Of a stretch of 64,000 nucleotides of DNA, positions 30,876-39,588 are shown one piece after another; positions within the stretch are counted from its first letter, which is position 1, and every line of letters begins with the position of its first letter. This stretch comes from CAWIMX01 sp963792785 (GTDB lineage Bacteria > Acidobacteriota > Vicinamibacteria > Vicinamibacterales > CAVVIG01), in NCBI GenBank assembly GCA_963792785.1, contig CAWBXO010000001.1, positions 62,001 to 126,000 of the forward strand, written 5' to 3'. The notes under the pieces were generated by a model. The model saw nothing but the letters and a program-made list of their open reading frames with translations, searched no databases and was not told where the DNA came from. The translations under genes and the position numbers were made by a program.

Positions 30876-33038
30876 CTATTTGATGGTGACGATCTCGACG
30901 TCGCCTTCGCGTCGCAGCACGCTCACGCCCACGTCGTGCGCGTGGCGTTCGAGGAGCACGTCCAGGCGCGCGGGGCCGACCGACAGGTTGTGGAGGGTGA
31001 TGCGCTCGACGCTCGCCGGGAGCATCGATCGGTTGAACGTGAGGCGCCGCTTCGTCGCGTCGATCTCGAGCCCGAGCGCGGCCTGCAGCAGCAGGTAGAC
31101 GGCGCCGGCGGCCCAGGCCTGCGGCGCGCAGGCGACCGGGTACAGCGTCGGACGCTCCTCGACGCGCCGGTGGAATCCGCAGATCAGCTCGGGCAGCCGG
31201 TGCAGGTCGACCGACTGGCTGAGGTCGAGCATTACCTCGAGCACCTGCACGGCGGCGCGCGTATCGCCCACGCGGGCGAGACCGGCGGCGGCGAGCGCGT
31301 TGTCGTGCGGCCAGATCGAGCCGTTGTGATACGACATCGGGTTGTAGCGCGTCTGGCCGGCCGCCACCGTCCGGATGCCCCACCCGGCGAACGACGCCTC
31401 GTCCATCAGGGCCGCGGCCACGCGCCCGGCGCGGCTCTCGGGCACGATGCCGGTCAGCAGGCAATGGCCCGGCGCGGAGGCGCGCACGCGGCACGGGCGC
31501 TTCTGCCCGTCGAGCGCCATCGCGTACGTGCCGAGATCGTCGCACCAGAACGCCTGATCGAACCGGTCGCGCAGGCGGTCGGCGCGGTCATGCCAGCCGA
31601 TAGCGGTGTCGCGGTCGCCGCGCATCGCGGCCAGATCCGCGGCCGCGCGCCAGGCCCCATACGCGTAACCCTGCACTTCACAGAGCGCGATCGGACCGGC
31701 CGCGAGCGTCCCGTCTTCATGCCAGACCGAGTCGTTCGAGTCGCGCCATCCCTGCTGCACCAGCCCATCGTCGCTGTGGCGCGCGTACTCGATGAAGCCG
31801 TCACCGTCGGCGTCGCCGTAGGCGTCCATCCAGTGCAGCGCGGCCAGCAGGTGCGGCCAGATCTGCTCGATCAACGCGGCATCGGCCGTCCGGCGGAAGT
31901 ACGCGCCCGCGAGCAGGACGAAGAGCGGCGTGGAGTCGATGCTGCCGTAATAGCGCCCGAACGGGATTTCGCCGAGGGCCGCCATCTCGCCGAGGCGCAT
32001 CTCGTGCAGGATCTTGCCGGGCTCGGCGTCCCGCGCGTCGGACGGCTCGGTGGCCTGCGTCGAGGCGAGGAAGCCGAGCACGCCGCGGGCGATGTCGGGG
32101 GCGGCCCAGAGCAGCTCGAGTGCGGTGATCAGGCCGTCGCGGCCAAACGGCGCGCTGAACCAGGGGATGCCGGCGTACGGGTACAACCCGAACGGCGTGT
32201 TCGTGAGCATCATCTGCAGGTCGGCCGTCGAGCGCCGCAGCCAGCGGTTTACGGATTCGTGCGACGTTCGCACGTCGCAGCCCCGGGCGGTGCGGCCGGC
32301 CAGTTCGGCGCGGGCCAGCGCCAGGGCGGAGTCGTACTCGTCCGGGTGCCGCCGCTCGTCCGCGCCCTCCAGGCACGTGATGCGCATCTCGAAGATGACG
32401 GGCGTCCGGGGTTCGAGGCGGAACTGGAACTCGACTTCGCCCACCCGCGCGGCGTCCGGCGTCCGGCTCCATCGGACGGAGGTGCGGCGCTCGACGTGGT
32501 CCAGGCCGCGGTATCCCAGGACGCAGTCCGCCGGCCGCACGCGGGCGGGCAGCATCGCGCCGTGTGCGGTCCGCGCCACGCCACGCACCTCGAAAAGGTC
32601 GACGAAGTCGGCCTGGAAACGGATGCCGATGGGAATTTCCACCGTCTGCCGGCTGTGATTCGAGAGGCGGAAGCGGTCGATGCTGAAGCCGTCTCCCAGA
32701 ATGCGCGAGCGCAGCACGTGGATCGTGCCGTGCGGCAGCTCGACCCGGGTCTCGCGGCAGATGTCGAGATTCGTGAAGTTCGCGACGAACACGGCGTTGT
32801 CGTCGCTGACCGTGGAGCTGAGGAGGAGCGGCCGGTGGCCGGCCATGAGCAGTTCCAGCCCGGAGACGTATCGGGTGCCCCTGTAGTAGATCCCATGCTC
32901 GGCGCCGGGCAGCATGTCCCCGTGCTCGTCGAACACGGCGAACGCCTCGCCCTGCTTGAGCACTCGCTGTGGACCGGCGCTGCGCTGGCCGGCCGTGACG
33001 ATCGCGAACCGCTCGTCCACCGAGACCACGTCCTGCAC
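30876..33038 (-). CDS. Amylo-alpha-1,6-glucosidase / glycogen-debranching-type glycoside hydrolase
   Basis: This protein of about 720 residues has an N-terminal beta-rich domain (GDE N-terminal type: GIYYRGTRYVSGLELLMAG) and a C-terminal (alpha/alpha)6-barrel with conserved AGIPWFSAPFGRDGLITALE, GFIEY, GWRDSND and MSYHNGSIWPHDNAL segments. It probably hydrolyses alpha-1,6 branches in glycogen or related glucans. The GTG at 33038 is chosen because GAGGAG lies just upstream and it leaves a 13-base gap after the glycosyltransferase. Confidence 0.85.
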   Translation of the reverse strand: MQDVVSVDERFAIVTAGQRSAGPQRVLKQGEAFAVFDEHGDMLPGAEHGIYYRGTRYVSGLELLMAGHRPLLLSSTVSDDNAVFVANFTNLDICRETRVELPHGTIHVLRSRILGDGFSIDRFRLSNHSRQTVEIPIGIRFQADFVDLFEVRGVARTAHGAMLPARVRPADCVLGYRGLDHVERRTSVRWSRTPDAARVGEVEFQFRLEPRTPVIFEMRITCLEGADERRHPDEYDSALALARAELAGRTARGCDVRTSHESVNRWLRRSTADLQMMLTNTPFGLYPYAGIPWFSAPFGRDGLITALELLWAAPDIARGVLGFLASTQATEPSDARDAEPGKILHEMRLGEMAALGEIPFGRYYGSIDSTPLFVLLAGAYFRRTADAALIEQIWPHLLAALHWMDAYGDADGDGFIEYARHSDDGLVQQGWRDSNDSVWHEDGTLAAGPIALCEVQGYAYGAWRAAADLAAMRGDRDTAIGWHDRADRLRDRFDQAFWCDDLGTYAMALDGQKRPCRVRASAPGHCLLTGIVPESRAGRVAAALMDEASFAGWGIRTVAAGQTRYNPMSYHNGSIWPHDNALAAAGLARVGDTRAAVQVLEVMLDLSQSVDLHRLPELICGFHRRVEERPTLYPVACAPQAWAAGAVYLLLQAALGLEIDATKRRLTFNRSMLPASVERITLHNLSVGPARLDVLLERHAHDVGVSVLRREGDVEIVTIK

Positions 33039-33051
33039 GTCACACTCCTCG

Positions 33052-34095
33052 CTACGCGGCGTCGCGCGTGGTCGCCGCGATGACGCGCTCGTAGGCGGCG
33101 ACATAGCGCTCGGCCATGTGGTCCGCCGAGAACCGCTCGTCGAACGCCCGGCGACAGGCCCGGCGGTCGAGCGTCCCGACCCGTCCGGCGGCGGCGATCG
33201 CGTCCTCCAGGGTCGAGACGAGGAAGCCGGTCGTGCCGTCCTCGATGATCTCGGGGACCGAGCCCGCGCGGTACGCGACGACTGGCGTGCCGCAGGCGAG
33301 CGACTCGATCAGCACGAGGCCGAACGGCTCGGGCCAGTCAATCGGAAAGAGCAGCGCCCGGGCGCCGCCGAGAAACGCGCCCTTCTGATCCTCGCCGATC
33401 TCGCCGACGAACTCCACGAGCGGGTTGACCAGCAGCGGGCGAATCTCCCGCTCGTAATAGTCGCGGTCTGCGGCGTCGACCTTGGCGGCGATCTTCAACG
33501 GGATCCCGAGCGCCGTGGCGATGCGGATCGCGCGATCCGGCCGCTTTTCCGGGCAAATCCGGCCCAGGAATGCGAAGTAGCCGCCGCCGCCGTCGCCCGC
33601 CGCGAGCCGGTCCCGCGGGAGCCCGTGCGGGATCGTCGTCAGCCAGTTCGCCATCGGCAGCGGCGCGCGCTGGGCGTCCGAGATCGACACCATCGGCAGG
33701 TCGCGGAACTCGCCGTAGAGCGGGGCGAGCTCAGGCATATCGAGCCGGCCGTGCAGCGTGGTGACGGACGGCACGCCGAGGCGGCGGGCGAGTGGAAAGT
33801 GCACGTGCGCGATGTGGAAATGGATCACGTCGAAATCGACCGCCTGCTGGGCCAGCCATTCGACCATCAGCATGTGCCAGGCGAGATAGTCCTGGCACGA
33901 CTCGTCGAGCCGGAGCGCGCGTGGACAGATGGGCACGAGTGCGGCGTCGGTGCGGGAATCGGCGCTGCCGAAGAGCGTCACGTCGTGCCCGAGCGCCACG
34001 AGGGCGTTGGTCAGATACGCGACCACGCGCTCGGTGCCGCCGTACAGGGCGGGCGGAACACTCTCCATGAGCGGCGCCACCTGGGCGATCCTCAT
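33052..34095 (-). CDS. GT4-family glycosyltransferase
   Basis: This protein of about 347 residues has GT-B fold. It begins MRIAQVAPL with GGTERVV donor-side loop and has the C-terminal nucleotide-sugar site WPEPFGLVLIESLACGTPVVAY (E-x7-E). The pairing with a debranching enzyme suggests glucan or trehalose-like metabolism, but the acceptor is unknown. The ATG at 34095 is preferred (GAGG 9 bases upstream); an ATG at 34110 adds five residues. Confidence 0.85.
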   Translation of the reverse strand: MRIAQVAPLMESVPPALYGGTERVVAYLTNALVALGHDVTLFGSADSRTDAALVPICPRALRLDESCQDYLAWHMLMVEWLAQQAVDFDVIHFHIAHVHFPLARRLGVPSVTTLHGRLDMPELAPLYGEFRDLPMVSISDAQRAPLPMANWLTTIPHGLPRDRLAAGDGGGGYFAFLGRICPEKRPDRAIRIATALGIPLKIAAKVDAADRDYYEREIRPLLVNPLVEFVGEIGEDQKGAFLGGARALLFPIDWPEPFGLVLIESLACGTPVVAYRAGSVPEIIEDGTTGFLVSTLEDAIAAAGRVGTLDRRACRRAFDERFSADHMAERYVAAYERVIAATTRDAA

Positions 34096-34168
34096 GGGCG
34101 GAATCCTCATTTATCACTCACGGCCCCGTCGAGTGCCCGCGGCCCGTCGCGTTCGAAGCGTCCGTCTT

Positions 34169-34182
34169 GCAAGCGGAGGGCC
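34169..34182 (-). promoter_or_regulatory. Sigma-54-like site upstream of GT4/debranching operon
   Basis: On the minus strand: GGCCC-tccgc-TTGC followed by A, one mismatch, GG-N10-GC spacing; ends about 60-75 bases before the candidate starts. Confidence 0.45.
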
Positions 34183-34557
34183 GATCGCCGGGCGGACCCG
34201 TGGCATCGGGCTGTCGAGCAGGCGGCGTTCGCGGGCGGCCACACGTGCGCTCAAGCAGAGCCGCGGAGCAGACCCCTCGCCGTCGAGGTGCCGGCCTTGG
34301 CATCCCGCTTGCTCCATAGGGAGGCAACATCGCTCGCGCCCGCTCTGGGACGCGACACCCATCCGCACACAGACGGGAGGCTTCGGGCCTCCCGCCCATC
34401 CTCTTTCGCCGGCGGCTCGCCGGCGGCTCGCCGGTGGCCCTTTGGCCCATGCACGCGTCGGCGCCGCCATCGGCAAATTCGGCTCATCTGGGGCGGTGGA
34501 GGCCGGTAAGTTCTGCAAGGATTCTGACGTGCTTGCCCGCTCACGCGGTATTTCGCA
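34183..34557. other. Intergenic region between divergent units, includes short tandem repeat
   Basis: No gene is supported here. Bases 34408-34437 hold two exact 11-base copies of GCCGGCGGCTC plus a partial third. The rest is GC-rich non-coding sequence between two outward-facing sigma-54-like sites (34169-34182 minus, 34559-34572 plus). Confidence 0.5.
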
Positions 34558-34558
34558 T

Positions 34559-34572
34559 GGCATCTCCCTTGC
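34559..34572 (+). promoter_or_regulatory. Sigma-54-like site upstream of zinc-ribbon gene
   Basis: TGGCAT-ctccc-TTGC: one mismatch (T for C) in the -24 element, exact -12, GG-N10-GC spacing; 25 bases before the ATG at 34597. Confidence 0.55.
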
Positions 34573-34596
34573 GTTGCGGCCCCTACAGGAGGCCGT

Positions 34597-34821
34597 ATGA
34601 GTAGTGCCGCAAGAGGTCTTCGTGGCGGACTGACGAGGCGCTTGCAACGGTTCTGGTGCGGGCTCGGGGGGCACGACCTTCTGCTCCACATCGAGCCAGG
34701 GCGTCTGTCCCTGCAGTGCATTTCGTGCCCGTACGAGTCCCCAGGTTGGACGCTCAAGGAGCAGAATCAGCGGCCGAGCCCTCGACGCCGGGCTGCGCTC
34801 GTCGAGCAGCGCGCGCAATAA
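34597..34821 (+). CDS. Small zinc-ribbon-like protein, conserved hypothetical
   Basis: This 74-residue protein with CAGGAGG upstream has a potential metal site FWCGLGGHD ... LQCISCPYESPGW (three Cys and one His in ribbon spacing). The xCxxCxxESPGW ending is one I have seen in small bacterial hypotheticals. It may bind zinc; no partner is visible. Confidence 0.65.
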   Translation: MSSAARGLRGGLTRRLQRFWCGLGGHDLLLHIEPGRLSLQCISCPYESPGWTLKEQNQRPSPRRRAALVEQRAQ

Positions 34822-34847
34822 GCTGCGGAGGCTGCCCATGCAGATTC

Positions 34848-35312
34848 ATGAGACGACTGGACCATCGGCCATCGTCGCCCTCGTCCCGCGAACGCGAACC
34901 GCAGGATCGCGAGTGGCAGGGCATCGCGCCGAGGGTGCTCATCGCCGACGACGACCCTGACGTGCAGGCGATCTACGGCAGTTACCTGTCGGCGCAGGGC
35001 TGCGCCGTCTTCTCCGCGCACGACGGGCTGGAGGCGGTAGAGAAAGCCACTCGGTTGAAACCGGACATCATTGTGATCGATTTACGGATGCCGCGTCTGA
35101 ACGGCGCCGATGCCATCGACCGCCTGAAGCACTCACGGCGAACCGAAGGCATCCCACGGATCGTGCTGTCGGGCGCCGAGGCCACGGCGTACGCGGCGCT
35201 GATCGGCGAGGAGATTTTCCTGGCCAAGCCCTGTCCGCCCGATCTGTTGTGGCGGCAGATTCGGATCCTGCTGCAGTTACTCGACGACATGCCGCCGGGC
35301 GCTTGCTCATAG
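34848..35312 (+). CDS. Stand-alone receiver (REC) protein
   Basis: This protein of about 154 residues has a polar N-terminal extension, then a complete receiver domain: acidic pocket LIADDDPD, phosphoacceptor IVIDLRMP, and conserved Ser and Lys (IVLSGAEA, LAKPCPP). It has no DNA-binding or enzymatic output domain. It lies between the zinc-ribbon gene and the gas-vesicle cluster. The start is uncertain: the nearest GGAGG is 17 bases upstream. Confidence 0.78.
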   Translation: MRRLDHRPSSPSSREREPQDREWQGIAPRVLIADDDPDVQAIYGSYLSAQGCAVFSAHDGLEAVEKATRLKPDIIVIDLRMPRLNGADAIDRLKHSRRTEGIPRIVLSGAEATAYAALIGEEIFLAKPCPPDLLWRQIRILLQLLDDMPPGACS

Positions 35313-35331
35313 GAAGGGACGTCTATATACT
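35303..35331 (+). promoter_or_regulatory. Sigma-70-like promoter upstream of gas-vesicle cluster
   Basis: TTGCTC, a 17-base spacer, then TATACT. The -10 matches five of six consensus bases and the -35 three of six. It overlaps the end of the REC gene and lies about 80 bases before the first gvp start. Confidence 0.4.
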
Positions 35332-35382
35332 GACCGCCTTTTCCGGCACCCGCGTCCACTCACGGATGAGTTGGTCAGGACC

Positions 35383-35410
35383 AGGCATCTCCTAGACAAG
35401 GCATCTCCTA
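35383..35410 (+). repeat. 12-base direct repeat in the gvpJ leader
   Basis: Two exact copies of AGGCATCTCCTA, 16 bases apart from start to start; the second copy abuts the ATG at 35411. It could be a duplicated ribosome-site region or a regulator site. Confidence 0.5.
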
Positions 35411-35770
35411 ATGGCACCCACGTCCATGTCGTCGGGCACTGCAGGGTCGGCGAGCCTCGTCGATGTTCTCGATCGCGTCCTCGACAAAGGGTTGGTCGTG
35501 GCAGGCGACATCAAGGTGTCGCTGGCCGAAGTCGAGCTGCTGACGATCCGCATCCGCCTGCTCGTCTGCTCGATCGACAAGGCCGAGCAGATCGGGCTCG
35601 ATTGGTGGAGGCACGATCGGAATCTCTCGGTGGGAAGGTCGGGCCTGGCTCGAGCGAATGAGGATCTGCGCAAGCAGATCCGGCAGCTCGAACGGCAGGT
35701 TCAGGCGTTGGAGGCCGGGCAGTTGAAGCCCGCCGTCCGCCGACGGCCGGCCCGGCGCCGGGAAGGGTAA
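35411..35770 (+). CDS. gvpJ: Gas vesicle protein GvpJ (GvpA-like) with coiled-coil, basic tail
   Basis: This 119-residue protein holds the GvpA/J core SLVDVLDRVLDKGLVVAGDIKVSLAEVELLTIRIRLLVCSIDKAEQIG in residues 15-60. GvpJ is a minor shell or nucleation component. After the core comes a predicted coiled coil (LRKQIRQLERQVQALEAG) and an arginine-rich end (RRRPARRREG). First gene of the cluster. Confidence 0.88.
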   Translation: MAPTSMSSGTAGSASLVDVLDRVLDKGLVVAGDIKVSLAEVELLTIRIRLLVCSIDKAEQIGLDWWRHDRNLSVGRSGLARANEDLRKQIRQLERQVQALEAGQLKPAVRRRPARRREG

Positions 35771-35808
35771 GGCAGGGCGGGGGCGCGGACCGATTACGAG
35801 GAGCATAC

Positions 35809-36141
35809 ATGGCGGTTGAACGGGCGGCAGGCGGAACGAGTCTGGTCGATGTGCTCGACCGGGTCCTCGACAAGGGCATCGTCGTCGATGCGTGGGTGCG
35901 GGTGTCCCTGGTCGGCATCGACCTGATCACGGTTGAGGCGCGGGTGGTCGTGGCGTCGATCGATACCTACCTCAAGTATTCAGAGGCCGTGAGTCTGTCC
36001 CGGCCGGTATCGCGGCCGGCCGTATCGGGCCGCAGCTACGAGGAATTGCTGAGCGAGAACGAGTCCCTGCGCTCACAACTGGTGCCTCCGGCGGTGGTCA
36101 AGAAGTCGACCGCCCGCAGGCGGGTGCGTCGGCGGCCGTAG
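35809..36141 (+). CDS. gvpA: Gas vesicle structural protein GvpA with extended basic tail
   Basis: The core (residues 10-60, GTSLVDVLDRVLDKGIVVDAW VRVSLVGIDLITVEARVVVAS, then YLKYSEAV) is very close to classical GvpA, the main gas-vesicle wall protein. It is 110 residues long, against about 70 for typical GvpA; the extra part is a short helix (YEELLSENESLRSQL) and a basic tail (KKSTARRRVRRRP). GAGGAG precedes the ATG. Confidence 0.92.
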   Translation: MAVERAAGGTSLVDVLDRVLDKGIVVDAWVRVSLVGIDLITVEARVVVASIDTYLKYSEAVSLSRPVSRPAVSGRSYEELLSENESLRSQLVPPAVVKKSTARRRVRRRP

Positions 36142-36147
36142 CGGGGC

Positions 36148-38277
36148 ATGCCGACCGCGGCGCGCCCGTCAGGACGCCTGTCCTCGCAAGCCAGACTCGA
36201 ACTTCTCGAGGGTCTCTTCGCCCTCGACGACATGGCCGAGGGACTCGACCTGACCTTCTCGTGGCTGGGGCGACACTGTCAATTGACCGAAGGCGTGTGC
36301 GCGCTATGCGACGCCGAGGGCTACCTGGGCGTGGTTGGCGCGTATCACGTTCCCAGCGCGCGTCTGGCCGCGCTGCGTGTGCCGCTGGCGGAGGTGAATC
36401 ATCCGCTGGTCCAGGTCCTGCTGTCACGCCGGGCGCAACTTCTCCCAGCGGGCATACCCGGGCCCCGGACCCGCCGTCCGCGCTCGACTCCCACCCGGAG
36501 CCCCTACTGGGCGCTCCCGCTGGGCGAAGGGGAGGGAGCGGGGACCGACGGCGTCCTGCTCCTCGCCTGTGGACCGGCGCTGTCGGACGAAGTCCGGTGG
36601 GCCGCGTCCCTGCTGCAGCAGAAGCTCGAGCGGCTCATCGCCCGGCGTCAGCTCGTCGAAGGGGAGACCCGGCTGCAGCACGAGCGCGCGTTGCTCAAGG
36701 CGGTCATCAATGCCATCGCGGACCCGGTGCTGCTCACGGACGCCAGGGGACGCCTGGTGATCGCCAATGCCGCGGCCGAAGCCCTGTTCGTCGCGGCCCC
36801 CGGCCAGAGTGCGGGGCGGACGCGCGCGGTCGAATTGAACAACATGTTCCTGTCGGCCGCGCTCTGGCGCACGGCGGTCGATGTCAAGGACGCCGGGCCG
36901 CAGGAACTGCTGCTGGCCGACCCGGCGGACGGGTCAGACCTGCTGTTCGAGCTGATGGGTACGATGCTGCACGATCGGCGCGGCACCGGCGTCGTCTCCG
37001 TGCTGCGGAACGTGACGGACCTGCACCGCGCGAACAAGGAACTGGCGGCGAACTACCAGCGCATGCGGATGGCGGAAGCCGAGGTGCGGGCCGAACGCGA
37101 TCGGCTCGACCTCGTGATTTCCTCGGTGGTCGACCCCATACTGGTGTCGGACGCGCGCGGCCGCATCACGATGATGAACCATCCCGCCGAGCGCCTCTTC
37201 ACGAGCCCGGCCGGCGCCGCCAAGACGCCGCAGCGGCGGGTGCAGTCGAACGACGCGCGGTTCTCGAGCTTTCTCTCGGGCCTGCTGTCGGACGGCTCCT
37301 GGCAGCGGCGCCGCGGCGAGTTGACGCTGACCGAAATCGACACAGGCACCAGGCTGCCGGTCGAGGCCATCTCGGGGAAGGTGCTCTCCGCGGCGGGCGA
37401 GTTGACCGCCATTGTCACGATCCTTCACGACCACTCGGAAGTACTCGAGCGGCAACGGCTGTACGAGCGCGTGAAGGCCGCCTCCGACCAGCTCGAGGCC
37501 AAGGTGACGCAGGCGACGGCGGAACTCGCCGAGCAGAACGACCTGCTCCGGACGCAGGCGATCGAGCTCGAGCAGGCATCGGCCCTCAAGTCGCAGTTCC
37601 TCGCCAACATGTCGCATGAGTTCCGCACGCCGCTCAACGCGATCCTCGGTTATGCGAGTCTGCTCGCCAAGGGGGTCTCCGGCCCATTGTCGGAGGGGCA
37701 GCAGCAGCAGCTCGAGCGGATCGATTCGAACGCGCGGCACCTGGTGGGCATCGTGAGCGAGATTCTCGACATCGCCCGCATCGAAGCCGGGCGCATGCCG
37801 GTGAAGGTCTCGCGTTTCCTTGTCGAGGGCCTGCTCGAGGAGATCCTCTCGGAGACGGGTGCGATCGTCGACCGGACCAAGCTCACGGTGAAGGTCCATG
37901 TGTCCCGCGAACTCGGCCCGGTGAAGAGCGATCGGCAGAAGGTCAAGCAGATCATCCTCAACCTGCTGAGCAACGCGCTGAAGTTCACCAGCCGCGGCAG
38001 CGTCACGATTACCGCCGGGGCCGGCCCGTCGCCCGGCACGGTGCAGATTGCCGTCGCCGACACGGGCATCGGCATCGATCCCGCCGACCGGGCGAAGATC
38101 TTCGAGGACTTCCGCCAGGTTGACAGTACCGTGGCCCGCCCCTACAGTGGCACAGGCTTGGGCCTGTCGATTTGCCGGCGGCTGGCGACGATGATCGGCG
38201 GCCGCATCGAGCTCGAGAGCGAGCTCGGCCGTGGCTCGACCTTCACGTTGGTGATGGTGTCGGCCCTCAAGAGATAA
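36148..38277 (+). CDS. Multi-PAS sensor histidine kinase inside the gas-vesicle cluster
   Basis: This 709-residue soluble kinase has a GAF-like N-terminal region (about 20-170), two PAS-like domains (about 185-295 and 320-430), a coiled linker, HisKA with phosphoacceptor in MSHEFRTPLNAILGY (His near 490), and HATPase boxes NLLSNALKFT, DTGIGI and GTGLGLSI. There are no membrane helices, so it senses a cytoplasmic signal. It starts 6 bases after gvpA and its stop overlaps the next REC gene by one base, so it belongs to the gvp transcript. Confidence 0.92.
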   Translation: MPTAARPSGRLSSQARLELLEGLFALDDMAEGLDLTFSWLGRHCQLTEGVCALCDAEGYLGVVGAYHVPSARLAALRVPLAEVNHPLVQVLLSRRAQLLPAGIPGPRTRRPRSTPTRSPYWALPLGEGEGAGTDGVLLLACGPALSDEVRWAASLLQQKLERLIARRQLVEGETRLQHERALLKAVINAIADPVLLTDARGRLVIANAAAEALFVAAPGQSAGRTRAVELNNMFLSAALWRTAVDVKDAGPQELLLADPADGSDLLFELMGTMLHDRRGTGVVSVLRNVTDLHRANKELAANYQRMRMAEAEVRAERDRLDLVISSVVDPILVSDARGRITMMNHPAERLFTSPAGAAKTPQRRVQSNDARFSSFLSGLLSDGSWQRRRGELTLTEIDTGTRLPVEAISGKVLSAAGELTAIVTILHDHSEVLERQRLYERVKAASDQLEAKVTQATAELAEQNDLLRTQAIELEQASALKSQFLANMSHEFRTPLNAILGYASLLAKGVSGPLSEGQQQQLERIDSNARHLVGIVSEILDIARIEAGRMPVKVSRFLVEGLLEEILSETGAIVDRTKLTVKVHVSRELGPVKSDRQKVKQIILNLLSNALKFTSRGSVTITAGAGPSPGTVQIAVADTGIGIDPADRAKIFEDFRQVDSTVARPYSGTGLGLSICRRLATMIGGRIELESELGRGSTFTLVMVSALKR

Positions 38278-38711
38278 TGGCCACCATGGACCCACGTCCC
38301 CTGGTTCTGATCGTGGACGACTATCGCGACGCGCGTGAAATGTACGCCCAGTACCTGGCGTTTTCCGGCTTCGACGTCGCGGAGGCCGCCGACGGCGCCG
38401 AGGCGATCCGGCTGGCGCGCGAGAAGCAGCCGAGCATCATCCTGATGGACCTGGCGCTCCCCGGCATGGACGGATGGGAAGCGACTCGGCGGCTGAAAGC
38501 CGACACCCGAACCAAGCAGATTCCGGTCATCGCCCTGACCGGGCACGCCTTGCCGGGCTACTCGGCGAGTGCCCGCAACGCGGGCTGCGATGGGTTCATC
38601 AGCAAGCCCTGTCTGCCCGAAACGGTCGTCGCCGAACTTCGACGCCTGCTCAGCGGGTCCCCGGAACGCCGTAAGTCCGGCCGCACCAGAAAGTCCGTCG
38701 GCAATGGCTAA
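38277..38711 (+). CDS. Stand-alone receiver (REC) protein in the gas-vesicle cluster
   Basis: This protein of about 144 residues has a complete REC domain: LIVDDYRDA, phosphoacceptor ILMDLALPG, IALTGHALPG and the Lys in FISKPCLPE. A short basic tail (ERRKSGRTRKS) follows; there is no output domain. It overlaps the kinase by one base and gvpF by 8, so it is the likely phosphorylation partner of the kinase. Confidence 0.88.
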   Translation: MATMDPRPLVLIVDDYRDAREMYAQYLAFSGFDVAEAADGAEAIRLAREKQPSIILMDLALPGMDGWEATRRLKADTRTKQIPVIALTGHALPGYSASARNAGCDGFISKPCLPETVVAELRRLLSGSPERRKSGRTRKSVGNG

Positions 38712-39585
38712 GCGCCCATCTCGAAAGCGGCCCGCACGCGCCGCGACGGCCGTCGCCCGGCCGGCGCGACGCGGGCCCAAAGTGCCCGGCGAGTCCGAGA
38801 CCAGCCCGGCGAGCCCGCGCGCCCAGACGCCCCCCGACGGCTTCGGGAAGTACGTGTACTGCATCGTACGGTCGGACGTGCCGCTGAAGTTCGGGTTGAG
38901 CGCGATCGCCGGCCACGTGGGCGACGTCCACACCGTGAAGTATCGCGATCTGGCCGCCGTGGTGTCCGACGTGCCGTTGGTGGCCCTCGACTCGACGCGC
39001 GAGAACGTGCTCGCGCACGAACAGGTGAACGAAACCGTGATGCGTGAGCACACGGTGATCCCCATGTCGTTCGGCACGGTCTTCAAAACCGCCGACGACA
39101 TCGTCGAACTGCTGCGATCGGCCTATCAGGCGTTCGGGGACGTGCTCGGCAAGATCGAGAACAAGCTGGAGTACGGCCTGAAGGTCCTGTGGGATCGCGA
39201 GGTCGCCATGGGGGACCTCGAAGAGGGGATCGAGGATATCCGCCGCCTGAAGAAGGAGATCGCCCTGCAGAAGGGGTCCACCTACTTCGCCCGCATGGAG
39301 TACGGCCGTCTCGTGTCGGCGGGTCTCGATCATGCGGCGGAACAGTACGCCGCGGGGATTCTCGAACGGCTGCGCGATGTCGCCGTGTCGGTGCGCGTCA
39401 ACAAGCCCATCGGCGAGCAGATGATTTTGAATGCGGCCTTCCTCGTGTCGCGCGATCGCGAGACCGCGTTCGACCAGCGCGTCCGCCGCGTCGCCGCGCA
39501 GTTCAGCAAGCTCACCTTCAAATACACGGGACCCTGGCCGCCGTACAATTTTGTGAACATCCGGCTGAAGCTCGAGCGGGCGTGA
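38704..39585 (+). CDS. gvpF: Gas vesicle protein GvpF/GvpL, first paralogue
   Basis: This protein of about 293 residues has GvpL/F family features: YVYCIVRSDVPL at the start of the domain, EHTVIPMSFGTVFK, and the terminal YTGPWPPYNFVNIRLKLE. The N-terminal 60 residues are an unusual Arg/Ala/Pro-rich extension (KRPSRKRPARAATAVARPARRGPK). GvpF binds GvpA and acts in assembly. Confidence 0.9.
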   Translation: MAKRPSRKRPARAATAVARPARRGPKVPGESETSPASPRAQTPPDGFGKYVYCIVRSDVPLKFGLSAIAGHVGDVHTVKYRDLAAVVSDVPLVALDSTRENVLAHEQVNETVMREHTVIPMSFGTVFKTADDIVELLRSAYQAFGDVLGKIENKLEYGLKVLWDREVAMGDLEEGIEDIRRLKKEIALQKGSTYFARMEYGRLVSAGLDHAAEQYAAGILERLRDVAVSVRVNKPIGEQMILNAAFLVSRDRETAFDQRVRRVAAQFSKLTFKYTGPWPPYNFVNIRLKLERA

Positions 39586-39588
39586 GCG

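Noticed and set aside
30699..33083. 794-codon plus-strand ORF opposite the debranching enzyme
   Set aside because: Composition is that of a reverse-complement shadow; the minus strand encodes a recognisable enzyme.
34408..34437. Short tandem GC repeat as a possible recombination or attachment site
   Set aside because: Only two full 11-base units, no integrase or mobile gene nearby.
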